DNA of 64,000 nucleotides from Pseudomonas sp. CC120222-01a (GCF_003097235.1 NZ_QEQQ01000015.1:1-64000), one strand, 5' to 3'. Shown: positions 34,448 to 44,739, counted from the first letter of the stretch. The notes: generated from the sequence alone by a model not told the origin. Program-made: numbers and translations.

Positions 34448-35560
34448 TCAACGCTCCAGCAGGATCCGCAGCATGCGGCGCAGCGGTTCGGCGGCGCCCC
34501 ACAGCAGCTGGTCACCCACGGTGAACGCGCCCAGGTACTGGGAGCCCATGTTCAGCTTGCGCAGGCGGCCAACCGGGATGTTCAGGGTACCGGTCACCTT
34601 GGTCGGGCTCAGCTCTTGCATGCTGATCTCGCGCTGGTTCGGCACCAGTTTCACCCACGGGTTGTGCTGGCTGATCATGCCTTCGATATCGGCCAGTGGC
34701 ACGTCCTTGTTCAGCTTGATGGTCAGCGCCTGGCTGTGGCAGCGCATGGCGCCGATGCGCACGCAGATGCCATCGACCGGGATCGGGCTCTTGAAACGGC
34801 CGAGGATCTTGTTGGTCTCGGCCTGGGCCTTCCACTCTTCACGGCTCTGCCCGTTCGGCAGCTCCTTGTCGATCCACGGGATCAGGCTGCCGGCCAGCGG
34901 CACGCCGAAGTTCTCGGTCGGGAACGCTTCGCCACGCATGGTCTCGGCCACCTTGCGGTCGATGTCGAGGATGGCGCTGGCCGGGTTGGCCAGGTCATCG
35001 GCAACAGCCGCATGGGTCGCGCCCATCTGCTTGATCAGCTCGCGCATGTTCTGTGCGCCAGCGCCCGAAGCCGCCTGGTAGGTCATGGCGCTCATCCACT
35101 CGACCAGGCCGGCTTCGAACAGGCCGCCCAGCCCCATCAGCATCAGGCTGACGGTGCAGTTGCCGCCGATGTAGTTCTTGGTACCGGCGTCGAGCTGCTG
35201 GTCGATGACCTTGCGGTTGACCGGATCGAGCACGATGACCGCGTCGTCCTGCATGCGCAGCGAAGAAGCGGCATCGATCCAGTAACCCTGCCAGCCGGCT
35301 TCACGCAGCTTGGGGAACACCTCGTTGGTGTAGTCGCCGCCCTGGCAGGTCAGGATCACGTCGAGGGTCTTGAGTTCTTCAATCGAATAAGCGTCCTTGA
35401 GCGGAGCAATATCCTTGCCCACGTTCGGGCCCTGGCCACCTACGTTGGACGTGGTGAAGAACACTGGCTCGATGAGGTCGAAATCCTGCTCCTCCAGCAT
35501 CCGCTGCATGAGCACGGAACCGACCATACCGCGCCAACCGATCAGACCTACACGTTTCAT
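34448..35560 (-). CDS. asd: Aspartate-semialdehyde dehydrogenase
   Basis: The 370-residue enzyme reduces aspartyl phosphate to the semialdehyde that leads to lysine, threonine, methionine and diaminopimelate. The N-terminal NADP motif GLIGWRGMVGSVLMQRM and the catalytic Cys in IGGNCTVSLMLMG are present, and the length is that of gram-negative Asd. It lies 63 bases after leuB and is closed by a strong terminator. Confidence 0.96.
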   Translation of the reverse strand: MKRVGLIGWRGMVGSVLMQRMLEEQDFDLIEPVFFTTSNVGGQGPNVGKDIAPLKDAYSIEELKTLDVILTCQGGDYTNEVFPKLREAGWQGYWIDAASSLRMQDDAVIVLDPVNRKVIDQQLDAGTKNYIGGNCTVSLMLMGLGGLFEAGLVEWMSAMTYQAASGAGAQNMRELIKQMGATHAAVADDLANPASAILDIDRKVAETMRGEAFPTENFGVPLAGSLIPWIDKELPNGQSREEWKAQAETNKILGRFKSPIPVDGICVRIGAMRCHSQALTIKLNKDVPLADIEGMISQHNPWVKLVPNQREISMQELSPTKVTGTLNIPVGRLRKLNMGSQYLGAFTVGDQLLWGAAEPLRRMLRILLER

Positions 35561-35623
35561 CGCAACTACACCTTTGCTAAAAGTGGGCCGCCACCTCGAG
35601 TTTTTGGTGGCGGGCCAGAGAGA

Positions 35624-36706
<1,083 letters not shown>

Positions 36707-36760
36707 GCTTTCCTCTATCCATTCACGCGGTGCGGCCAAACGGGCCCCACCGAAAAGTGC

Positions 36761-37525
36761 TTATCGCTCGACCCACAACACCAGCACATCGGTGCTGAAC
36801 GAGCCATCGGCCTCGATCTGGTAATACTGCCGTACTTCTTCGCCCATGGCTTGCTGCAATTGGAGGATGGCAACGCGCATCGGCTCCGGGGTGCGCATGC
36901 GCTCGACCCAACTGCTGAACTCCAGGCGCAGCGGCTGGCGCGTGTGGCTGCGCACATGCAGGCCGGCTTCGCTGATCTGGCGCTGCCATTCGGCGGCGGA
37001 GTAGTCGCGTACGTGACTGGTGTCACGCAGCACTTCCACGGTCTGCAAGTAGGTGTCGAGCAACGGGCTGCCCGGCGACATCACGTCGATGAACGCGGCC
37101 GTGCCGCCCGGCTTGAGCACCCGGCGCACTTCGCGCAGGGCCACGCCAAGGTCGCTCCAGTGGTGCGCCGAATAGCGGCTGAAGACGAAATCGAACGAAG
37201 CGTCGGCGAACGGCAGGCGTTCGGCGGCACCGCATTCGGTGGTGATATTGCCCAGGCCGCGCTCACTGGCGGCACTGGCGACCACGTCGAGCATCGATTG
37301 CGAAAGGTCGTAGGCGACCACTTCGGCGACCAGCGGCGCGACGTGAAAACTGACATGACCGGCACCGCAACCCAGGTCCAGCACGCGGGCATTGCCCTGC
37401 CCCGCCAGTGCAGCCTGCAGCAGAGCGAATTCGCTGCCCTGGGCGTGCACGGCGCTGCTGAGGTAGGCGCTGGCCTGTTCGCCGAACTGGCGTTGGACCA
37501 CATCGGTGTGGGTGGTGCTGGTCAT
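36761..37525 (-). CDS. Class I SAM-dependent methyltransferase
   Basis: The product has 254 residues. Motif I VLDLGCGAGHVSFHV and the following VVAYDLSQSMLD and LPFADASFDFVFSRYSAHHW are those of UbiE/BioC-like class I methyltransferases. The substrate is unknown. It sits between leuD and leuB on the same strand, a position I recall from other pseudomonads. A role in leucine synthesis is not expected and shared transcription may be incidental. The C-terminal third (RLEFSSWVERMRTPEP) may shape the substrate pocket. Confidence 0.85.
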   Translation of the reverse strand: MTSTTHTDVVQRQFGEQASAYLSSAVHAQGSEFALLQAALAGQGNARVLDLGCGAGHVSFHVAPLVAEVVAYDLSQSMLDVVASAASERGLGNITTECGAAERLPFADASFDFVFSRYSAHHWSDLGVALREVRRVLKPGGTAAFIDVMSPGSPLLDTYLQTVEVLRDTSHVRDYSAAEWQRQISEAGLHVRSHTRQPLRLEFSSWVERMRTPEPMRVAILQLQQAMGEEVRQYYQIEADGSFSTDVLVLWVER

Positions 37526-37559
37526 GGCTAAATCCTTTTGGTTTTTTGTTGCCTGTTCT

Positions 37560-37650
37560 GGCCCTTTCGCGGCGGTTCGACGCCTTGACAAGCCCGCTCC
37601 TACAGGGATCACCTACCGCTGTGGGAGCGGGCTTGCCCGCGAAGAGGCCG
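37560..37650. repeat. REP pair (type A), left copy degenerate
   Basis: The right copy is intact (TGTGGGAGCGGGCTTGCCCG). The left copy has an altered palindrome (CGGCGGTTCGACGCC). It lies between leuD and the methyltransferase gene. Confidence 0.75.
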
Positions 37651-37670
37651 GTACTGCCACCTACAAATAA

Positions 37671-38315
37671 TCAGGCATCACGGAACAGCCAAGGCTGGCC
37701 GGCGCGGTGCTTGCCTTCGAATGCCTTGATCGCGTCGCTGTCCTGCAAGGTCAGGCCGATGTCGTCCAGGCCATTGAGCAGGCAGTGCTTGCGGAACGCG
37801 TCGATCTCGAAGTGCAGCACCTTGCCATCCGGACGGGTCACCGCTTGCGCCAGGAGGTCGATGGTCAGCTGGTAGCCCGGGTTGGCTTCAACCTGCTTGA
37901 ACAACTCGTCGACTTCCTCGTCGCTGAGGATGATCGGCAGCAAGCCGTTCTTGAAGCTGTTGTTGAAGAAGATGTCGGCGAAGCTCGGTGCGATCACGCT
38001 GCGGAAGCCGTACTCGTCCAGCGCCCATGGCGCGTGCTCACGGCTCGAACCGCAGCCGAAGTTCTCCCGCGCCAACAGCACGCTGGCACCCTGGTAACGT
38101 GCGTGGTTGAGCACGAATTCCTGGTTCAGCGGGCGCTTGCTGTTGTCCTGGTACGGCTGGCCGACATCCAGGTAACGCCACTCGTCGAACAGGTTGGGGC
38201 CAAAGCCGGTGCGCTTGATCGACTTGAGAAACTGCTTGGGGATGATCTGGTCGGTGTCGACGTTGGCACGATCCAACGGCGCGACGAGACCGGTGTGCTG
38301 GGTAAAGGCTTTCAT
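37671..38315 (-). CDS. leuD: 3-Isopropylmalate dehydratase, small subunit
   Basis: The 214-residue product starts MKAFTQHTGLVAPLDRANVD and has the conserved ENFGCGSSREHAPWAL swivel-domain signature. With LeuC it isomerises 2- to 3-isopropylmalate. The start overlaps the leuC stop (ATGA), so the two subunits are translated together. Confidence 0.96.
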   Translation of the reverse strand: MKAFTQHTGLVAPLDRANVDTDQIIPKQFLKSIKRTGFGPNLFDEWRYLDVGQPYQDNSKRPLNQEFVLNHARYQGASVLLARENFGCGSSREHAPWALDEYGFRSVIAPSFADIFFNNSFKNGLLPIILSDEEVDELFKQVEANPGYQLTIDLLAQAVTRPDGKVLHFEIDAFRKHCLLNGLDDIGLTLQDSDAIKAFEGKHRAGQPWLFRDA

Positions 38316-39745
38316 GCTGCGCTCCCTTGGATCAACTCGCGGACATCGATGAAGTGGCCGGTCACCGCGGCAGCGGCAGCCATGGCCGGGCTGACCAGGT
38401 GGGTACGGCCACCGGCACCCTGACGGCCTTCGAAGTTGCGGTTGGAAGTGGACGCGCAGTGCTCGCCGCTTTCCAGGCGGTCCGGGTTCATCGCCAGGCA
38501 CATCGAGCAGCCAGGCTCACGCCATTCGAAACCAGCTTCGAGGAAGATCTTGTCCAGGCCTTCACGCTCGGCCTGGGCCTTGACCAGGCCCGAGCCCGGC
38601 ACGACCAACGCCTGCTTGACCGTCGCAGCGACCTTGCGGCCCTTGGCGATCTCGGCGGCGGCGCGCAGGTCTTCGATGCGCGAGTTGGTGCACGAACCGA
38701 TGAATACGCGGTCGAGCTTGATGTCAGTGATCGCCTGGTTGGCAGCGAGGCCCATGTACTTGAGGGCACGCTCGATCGAACCACGCTTGATCAGGTCTGG
38801 CTCGGCAGCCGGGTCCGGCACGCGCTGGTCAACGGCCAGTACCATTTCTGGCGAAGTGCCCCAGCTGACTTGCGGCTTGATTTGCGCGGCATCGAGCTCG
38901 ACCACGGTGTCGAACACGGCATCGTCATCGGAAACCAGGTCTTTCCACGCCTCGACGGCACGTTTCCAGTCCTCGCCCTTGGGCGCGTACGGGCGGCCTT
39001 CGACGTAGGCAACGGTGGTGGCGTCGGTCGCTACCAGGCCCACACGGGCACCGGCTTCGATGGACATGTTGCAGATGGTCATGCGGCCTTCCATCGACAA
39101 TTCGCGAATGGCGCTGCCCGCGAACTCCATGGCGTGGCCGTTACCACCGGCGGTGCCGATCTTGCCGATCACGGCAAGGACGATGTCTTTGGCGGTGACG
39201 CCGGCTGGCAACTGGCCTTCAACCCGCACCAGCATGTTCTTCATCTTCTTGGCGACCAGGCACTGGGTGGCGAGCACGTGCTCGACCTCGGAGGTGCCGA
39301 TGCCATGGGCCAAGGCACCGAAAGCACCGTGGGTGGAGGTGTGCGAGTCGCCACAGACCACAGTCATGCCTGGCAAGGTTGCACCCTGCTCCGGGCTGAT
39401 GACGTGGACGATGCCTTGGCGTTCGTCGTTCATCTTGAATTCGACGATGCCATATTCGTCACAGTTCTCATCGAGGGTCTGCACCTGCAGGCGCGACACC
39501 TGGTCGACGATGGCTTCGATGCCGCCTTTACGCTCTGGCGTGGTCGGCACGTTGTGGTCCGGGGTGGCGATGTTGGCATCGATGCGCCACGGCTTGCGGT
39601 TGGCCAGGCGCAGGCCTTCGAAGGCCTGGGGCGACGTCACTTCGTGAATGATATGGCGGTCGATGTAGATCAAGGACGAGCCGTCATCACGGCGCTTGAC
39701 CTCATGGGCTTCCCAGAGTTTGTCGTAGAGCGTTTTGCCAGCCAT
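38312..39745 (-). CDS. leuC: 3-Isopropylmalate dehydratase, large subunit
   Basis: The 477-residue product starts MAGKTLYDKLWEAHEVKRRD. It is an aconitase-family Fe-S enzyme with the three cluster cysteines in GSCTNSR and CSMC. No leader peptide or attenuator is visible upstream; a divergent LysR-family gene begins 131 bases away and is the likely regulator. Confidence 0.96.
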   Translation of the reverse strand: MAGKTLYDKLWEAHEVKRRDDGSSLIYIDRHIIHEVTSPQAFEGLRLANRKPWRIDANIATPDHNVPTTPERKGGIEAIVDQVSRLQVQTLDENCDEYGIVEFKMNDERQGIVHVISPEQGATLPGMTVVCGDSHTSTHGAFGALAHGIGTSEVEHVLATQCLVAKKMKNMLVRVEGQLPAGVTAKDIVLAVIGKIGTAGGNGHAMEFAGSAIRELSMEGRMTICNMSIEAGARVGLVATDATTVAYVEGRPYAPKGEDWKRAVEAWKDLVSDDDAVFDTVVELDAAQIKPQVSWGTSPEMVLAVDQRVPDPAAEPDLIKRGSIERALKYMGLAANQAITDIKLDRVFIGSCTNSRIEDLRAAAEIAKGRKVAATVKQALVVPGSGLVKAQAEREGLDKIFLEAGFEWREPGCSMCLAMNPDRLESGEHCASTSNRNFEGRQGAGGRTHLVSPAMAAAAAVTGHFIDVRELIQGSAA

Positions 39746-39819
39746 CAGACTGTTCCTCATCAGCGTCTTTCTATGCCAAAGACCCCTTGGCTTGTACGGA
39801 CGATGCTATGGGGTTAGAT

Positions 39820-39836
39820 TGAATAACTCAAATTCA
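39820..39836. promoter_or_regulatory. Candidate LysR operator between leuC and the LysR gene
   Basis: TGAAT-N7-ATTCA is the clearest dyad in the 131-bp divergent gap, within an A/T-rich stretch. LysR regulators usually bind such dyads between themselves and the divergent target. Confidence 0.35.
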
Positions 39837-39876
39837 TAATTTTTATGCTTTGGATAACCAAAAGGAATCCGAAATC

Positions 39877-40755
39877 GTGGACCTGGCCAACCTGAGCGCG
39901 TTCATTGCCATTGCCGAGACTGGCAGCTTCTCCGGCGCCGGCGAGCGCCTGTTCCTCACCCAGCCAGCGATCAGCAAACGCATCGCCGGCCTGGAACAGC
40001 AGCTGGACGTACGCCTGTTCGATCGCCTGGGCCGCGAAGTGACCCTGACCGAAGCAGGCCGTGCCCTGCTGCCCCGCGCCTATCAGATCCTCAACGTCCT
40101 CGATGATACCCGACGGGCGCTGACCAACCTTAACGGCGAGGTGAGCGGTCGCCTGACCCTGGCAACCAGCCACCATATCGGCCTGCACCGTCTGCCGCCG
40201 CTGTTGCGGGCATTCACCCGCCAGCACCCTGCTGTGGCGTTGGATATTCAGTTCATGGATTCGGAACAGGCCTACGACGAAATCCTCCATGGCCGCGCTG
40301 AAATTGCCGTCATCACCCTCGCTCCCGAACCTCATCACCTGGTCAAGGCCATTGCGGTCTGGGACGACGCCCTGGATTTCGTGGCAGCGCCCGAGCACCC
40401 ACTGGCCAGCAACCAGGCAGTCAGCCTGGCCGATGTCGCCCGCCACCCGGCGGTGTTCCCTGGCGGCAACACCTTCACCCACCACATTGTCCAGCGCCTG
40501 TTCGAAAGCCAGGGCCTGACGCCGAACATCGCCATGAGCACCAACTACCTGGAAACCATCAAGATGATGGTGTCGATCGGCCTGGCGTGGAGCGTGCTGC
40601 CCCGGACCATGCTGGATGATCAGGTTGCACCTATCGCTTTGCCCGGCATACAGCTGTCGCGCCAGCTAGGCTACATTCTGCACACGGAGCGCACGCTATC
40701 GAACGCTGCAAGGGCCTTCATGGCCCTGCTCGACAGCCACGCAGGGTCCGCCTGA
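39877..40755 (+). CDS. LysR-family transcriptional regulator
   Basis: The product is 292 residues from the GTG at 39877, chosen because AAGGA lies nine bases before it and because it gives MDLANLSAFIAIAETGSFSG. The N-terminal winged helix-turn-helix (GAGERLFLTQPAISKRIAGL) and the periplasmic-binding-type effector domain are complete. The divergent position suggests control of leuCD; the inducer is unknown, perhaps a leucine pathway intermediate. Confidence 0.88.
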   Translation: MDLANLSAFIAIAETGSFSGAGERLFLTQPAISKRIAGLEQQLDVRLFDRLGREVTLTEAGRALLPRAYQILNVLDDTRRALTNLNGEVSGRLTLATSHHIGLHRLPPLLRAFTRQHPAVALDIQFMDSEQAYDEILHGRAEIAVITLAPEPHHLVKAIAVWDDALDFVAAPEHPLASNQAVSLADVARHPAVFPGGNTFTHHIVQRLFESQGLTPNIAMSTNYLETIKMMVSIGLAWSVLPRTMLDDQVAPIALPGIQLSRQLGYILHTERTLSNAARAFMALLDSHAGSA

Positions 40756-40816
40756 CCGGTCGTCAGCTCGGCATTTCCAACTCATGGACGCGTCACACGC
40801 CAAAGGTCTGGTACCA

Positions 40817-43800
40817 ATGCCCAAATCAGCAAATCGCTTTCCGCGCCTGCCGCGTATCCCTGCGGCCGACCCACAGGAATCGGAACAGGCCTGGCAGAAT
40901 GCCCCGCAGTTGCTGGCGGCGCTCAATGGCGCACGCCTGGGGGCCTGGCTGTGGGATATCGACACCGGCCGGATCAGCTGGTCACGGGGCACCCAGGCGC
41001 TGTTCGGCTTCGACCCGCAACGCCCGCTGCCCAACGACATCGACTACCTCGACCTGCTGCCGGAAGAAGACCGTGCCCGCACCCGCCAACTGTTCCACGC
41101 GGTAGTCAATGGCGAGCCGGTGGAACAGGCCATGCGCCATCGCATCCGCTGGCCGGATGGCACCCTGCACTGGCTGGAAATCAACGGCAGCCTGACCCAT
41201 GACCGCCATGGCCGGCGGCAGATGATCGGAGTGATCCGCGAAATCACCCGCCAGCGCGAACGGGAAACCGCGCTGATCAACTCGGAAAAGCGCTTCGCCA
41301 CGCTGTTTCACCTGAGCCCCAACGCCATTCTGCTGAGCCGTCGCCAGGATGGCATGATCATCGAGGTCAACCAGCACTTCGAGGACATGTTCGGCTGGCC
41401 TGGTGGCCAGGTGATTGGCAAGACCAGCATCGAACTGGGCCTGTGGGTCAACCCTGAACAACGCCACCAGGTCATCGAGGCCACCCGCGCCAATCACGGC
41501 CCGGCGATCATGGAAGTGCAGTTCCGCGCCAGCACCGGCAAGCTCCACGACGGCATCCTGTGCACCCAGAGCATCGAGATGGAGGGCGTGACCTACCTGA
41601 TCAGCACCTTCGTCGACACCACCGAGCGCAAACGTGCCGAACAGGCGCTCAAGGACAGCCAGGAACGCCTCGACCTGGCGTTGGACTCAGCGCAACTGGG
41701 CACCTGGGACTGGCACATCCCCAGCGGCATGCTCTATGGCTCGGCCCGCGCGGCGCAACTGCACGGGCTGGACCCGGTACCGTTCCATGAATCGTTCGAT
41801 TCGTTCTTCGAAGGCGTGCCGGAACACGAACGCTCCAGCATGCGCCAGGCCTACCGCAGCCTGCGCGAAGGCCCGGCCGGCAATTACCAGATCACCTACC
41901 GCGTGCAGCTGGAAAACGGCACCTCGCGCTACATCGAAAGCCGTGCCCGCCTGTACCGCGACGACCAGGGCAACCCGTTGCGCATGGCCGGCACCTTGCT
42001 CGATATCACCGAGCAGGTGGAACGCGAACAGCGCCTGAGCGCCTCGGAAGAAAAATTCGCCAGCCTGTTCCAGGTCAGCCCCGACCCGATCTGCGTGACC
42101 CGCCAGGACACCGGCCAGTTCATCGAGATCAACCCGGCCTTCACCCAGACCTTCGGCTGGAGCGCCGAACAGGTGATCGGCCGCACCGCCGAAGAGATCG
42201 GCCTGTGGGCCGAGTCGATCGAACGTGCCCAACGCATTGAACGGGTGATCCGCGAACAGGCGCTGAGCAATGTGGCGGTGGTGGTCAACCACCGCAATGG
42301 CGCGCCGCTGACCTGTGTCATCGCCAGCCGCCTGATCAGCGTCGATGACCAGCCCTGCAGCGTCACCACCCTGCGCGACATCACCCAGCAGCAACGCGCC
42401 GAGGCGGCACTCAAAGCCAGCGAAGAAAAGTTTGCCAAGGCCTTCCACTCCAGCCCCGACGCCATCACCATCACCGAACGCCGCAGTGGCCGTTACCTGG
42501 AGGTCAACGACGGCTTCTGCCGGCTGACCGGCTACAGCGCCGACGAAGTGATAGGCCGCAGCGTCTACGAAATCGGTATCTGGGCCGACGACAAGCAGCG
42601 CAGCGCCCTGCTCGGCGAGCTCAAGGAGCGCGGCCGGGTGCACCATCGGGAGATGCTCGGGCGCAACAAGCGCGGCGACATTCTTACCGTGGAGGTGTCG
42701 GTGGAGCCGATCAGCCTCAACGAGGCCGACTGCCTGTTGCTGACTGCCCGCGATGTCAGCCAGCTGAAGAACGCCCAGGCGCAGATCCGTCACCTCGCCT
42801 ACCACGACCCGCTGACCAACCTGCCCAACCGCGCCCTGCTGATGGACCGCCTGAGCCAGCAGATCGCCCTGCTGCGCCGCCACAACCTGCGCGGCGCGCT
42901 GCTGTTCCTCGACCTCGACCATTTCAAGCATATCAACGACTCGCTCGGGCACCCGGTGGGCGACACCGTGCTGAAGATCATCACCGCACGCCTGGAGGCC
43001 AGCGTACGCCTGGAAGATACCGTGGCGCGCCTGGGTGGCGATGAATTCGTGGTGCTGCTCAGCGGCCTGGAAGGCAGCCGCGAGGCCGTGGAAGGCAAGG
43101 TCCGCGAACTGGCCGACACCCTGCGCGAACTGCTGGCCGAACCGATGTCGCTGGACGGCCAGCGCCTGCAGGTGACACCGAGCATCGGCGTGGCACTGAT
43201 CCCCGACCACGGCACCACGCCGGCCGACCTGCTCAAGCGCGCCGACATCGCCCTGTACCGGGCCAAGGACTCCGGGCGCAATACCACCGAACTGTTCCAC
43301 ACCACCATGCAGAAGGCCGCCAGCGAGCGCCTGCGCATGGAAAGCGACCTGCGCCTGGCCCTGGCTCGCGGCGAGCTGGCCTTGCATTTCCAGCCTCAGG
43401 TCGATGCCCGCGACAACCGCATCGTCGGTGCCGAAGTGCTGCTGCGCTGGCACCATCCACAACTGGGCCAGCAACCCCCCGCGCAGTTCATTCAAGTACT
43501 GGAAGAAAGCGGCCTGATTCTCGAAGTTGGCAGCTGGATCCTCGACGAAGCCTGCGACGCTTGCGCCCACATGCTCGAAGACGGCCTGATCGACGCCAAT
43601 GACTTCAGCCTGTGCGTGAACATCAGCCCGCGGCAGTTCCGCCAGAACGATTTCGTCCAGCGGGTGCTGCGCAGCCTGGACGACTACCGCTTGCCACGGC
43701 AAATGCTGAAACTGGAGATCACCGAAGGCATCGTCATCCAGAACCTGGAAGACACCATCAGCAAGATGCGTGAACTCAAGCGCTACGGCGTGAGCTTTGC

Positions 43801-44113
43801 CATGGATGACTTCGGCACGGGCTATTCCTCGTTGACCTACCTCAAGCGCTTGCCGGTGGATGCGCTGAAGATCGACCAGACGTTCGTCCGCGACGCGCCG
43901 GAAGACCCCAACGATGCCGAGATTGTCCGCGCCATCGTGGCCATGGCCCGCAGCCTGGACCTGGCGGTGATTGCCGAGGGGGTGGAACTGACCGAGCAAC
44001 TGGCGTTTCTCGAACGCCTGGGCTGCCACCTGTACCAGGGCTACCTGCACAGCCGGCCACTGCCGCTGCCGGAATTCAGGCAGATGCTGCTGGAAGCACC
44101 GGCGGATTACTGA
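40817..44113 (+). CDS. Multi-PAS diguanylate cyclase / phosphodiesterase (GGDEF-EAL)
   Basis: The product is about 1098 residues (ATG at 40784 is an alternative). There are five PAS domains in roughly the first 655 residues, with no membrane segment. The GGDEF domain (about 670-835) has an intact RLGGDEF active site and an RLED inhibitory site five residues before it, so product feedback is expected. The EAL domain (about 855-1095) has EVLLRW in place of EALLRW, as in some active enzymes, plus NISPRQF, EITEG, DDFGTGYSS, KIDQTFV and AEGVE. It could both make and break cyclic di-GMP. It ends at a bidirectional terminator facing ibpA. Confidence 0.92.
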   Translation: MPKSANRFPRLPRIPAADPQESEQAWQNAPQLLAALNGARLGAWLWDIDTGRISWSRGTQALFGFDPQRPLPNDIDYLDLLPEEDRARTRQLFHAVVNGEPVEQAMRHRIRWPDGTLHWLEINGSLTHDRHGRRQMIGVIREITRQRERETALINSEKRFATLFHLSPNAILLSRRQDGMIIEVNQHFEDMFGWPGGQVIGKTSIELGLWVNPEQRHQVIEATRANHGPAIMEVQFRASTGKLHDGILCTQSIEMEGVTYLISTFVDTTERKRAEQALKDSQERLDLALDSAQLGTWDWHIPSGMLYGSARAAQLHGLDPVPFHESFDSFFEGVPEHERSSMRQAYRSLREGPAGNYQITYRVQLENGTSRYIESRARLYRDDQGNPLRMAGTLLDITEQVEREQRLSASEEKFASLFQVSPDPICVTRQDTGQFIEINPAFTQTFGWSAEQVIGRTAEEIGLWAESIERAQRIERVIREQALSNVAVVVNHRNGAPLTCVIASRLISVDDQPCSVTTLRDITQQQRAEAALKASEEKFAKAFHSSPDAITITERRSGRYLEVNDGFCRLTGYSADEVIGRSVYEIGIWADDKQRSALLGELKERGRVHHREMLGRNKRGDILTVEVSVEPISLNEADCLLLTARDVSQLKNAQAQIRHLAYHDPLTNLPNRALLMDRLSQQIALLRRHNLRGALLFLDLDHFKHINDSLGHPVGDTVLKIITARLEASVRLEDTVARLGGDEFVVLLSGLEGSREAVEGKVRELADTLRELLAEPMSLDGQRLQVTPSIGVALIPDHGTTPADLLKRADIALYRAKDSGRNTTELFHTTMQKAASERLRMESDLRLALARGELALHFQPQVDARDNRIVGAEVLLRWHHPQLGQQPPAQFIQVLEESGLILEVGSWILDEACDACAHMLEDGLIDANDFSLCVNISPRQFRQNDFVQRVLRSLDDYRLPRQMLKLEITEGIVIQNLEDTISKMRELKRYGVSFAMDDFGTGYSSLTYLKRLPVDALKIDQTFVRDAPEDPNDAEIVRAIVAMARSLDLAVIAEGVELTEQLAFLERLGCHLYQGYLHSRPLPLPEFRQMLLEAPADY

Positions 44114-44118
44114 AAACG

Positions 44119-44150
44119 CAAAAAGGGCACCCGAAGGTGCCCTTTCTTTC
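44119..44150. terminator. Bidirectional terminator
   Basis: AAAGGGCACC-CGAA-GGTGCCCTTT with A and T runs on both sides lies between the convergent GGDEF-EAL gene and ibpA. Confidence 0.88.
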
Positions 44151-44162
44151 ATGCCGCCTAAC

Positions 44163-44606
44163 TCAGTTCAGAGCTGGCTTGTCGCCATTGATCGGGATGC
44201 GTTTGGCCTTGGCCTCTTCCGGCACGATGCGCAGCAGGTCGATGCTGAGCAGGCCGTTGGCCAGGCCCGCCGACTTGACCTCGATATGGTCAGCCAGGCG
44301 GAACGACAGCTTGAAGGCGCGCTGGGCAATACCCTGATGCAGGTAGGTCACTTCAGCGGCGCCGTTTTCGCGCTTGCCACCGATGACGGTCAGGACGCCC
44401 TTTTCGACTTGCAGGTCGAGGTCCTGCTCCTGGAAACCGGCTGCGGCAACCACGATGCGATAGTGGTCATCGCCATGTTTTTCCACGTTGTAGGGAGGAT
44501 AGCTGCTACCCGCCTCATTGCGTGCCGCGGACTCGAACAGGTCGTTGAAACGGTCGAAGCCAACGGAATGGCGGAACAGTGGAGCGAGAGAGAAAGCGGT
44601 AGTCAT
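44163..44606 (-). CDS. ibpA: Small heat-shock protein, Hsp20/IbpA family
   Basis: The 147-residue product starts MTTAFSLAPLFRHSVGFDRF. The alpha-crystallin domain is present (NVEKHGDDHYRIVVAAAGF to AFKLSFRLADHIEV). It binds aggregating proteins and hands them to DnaK/ClpB. Two ATGs, at 44612 and 44606, follow AGGAG; 44606 has the better spacing. Control is probably at two levels, a sigma-32 promoter and an RNA thermometer, annotated separately. Confidence 0.93.
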   Translation of the reverse strand: MTTAFSLAPLFRHSVGFDRFNDLFESAARNEAGSSYPPYNVEKHGDDHYRIVVAAAGFQEQDLDLQVEKGVLTVIGGKRENGAAEVTYLHQGIAQRAFKLSFRLADHIEVKSAGLANGLLSIDLLRIVPEEAKAKRIPINGDKPALN

Positions 44607-44672
44607 GGTCATGAACTCCTGAGATTCAGCAAGTAAAGTCACTACGCGACCCGACTTCGGCATCGCGTACTC
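44607..44672 (-). promoter_or_regulatory. ROSE-like RNA thermometer in the ibpA leader
   Basis: The leader folds into a stable hairpin (44643-44669, TACGCGA/TCGCGTA with an inner CCGA/TCGG) and a weaker one next to the start (44614-44634). In the latter TTGCTGA pairs with TCAGGAG through a G-G and a C-T mismatch, closing over the ribosome binding site. The TTGCT-opposite-AGGAG arrangement is the ROSE signature: the imperfect stem opens on heating. Confidence 0.7.
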
Positions 44673-44677
44673 AAGAG

Positions 44678-44703
44678 ATATGGCCAGCGGGAAAGCTTTC
44701 AAG
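44678..44703 (-). promoter_or_regulatory. Sigma-32 heat-shock promoter of ibpA
   Basis: Minus strand: CTTGAAA, 11 bp, GGCCATAT, against the consensus CTTGAAA and CCCCATNT. It lies just upstream of the thermometer. Confidence 0.7.
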
Positions 44704-44739
44704 GGGACCGCTGAAAAAATCTGGAATCAGTGTCAGGTT

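Noticed and set aside
41687..44152. An 821-codon open frame antisense to the GGDEF-EAL gene
   Set aside because: Shadow of a multidomain gene; no start signal or motif.
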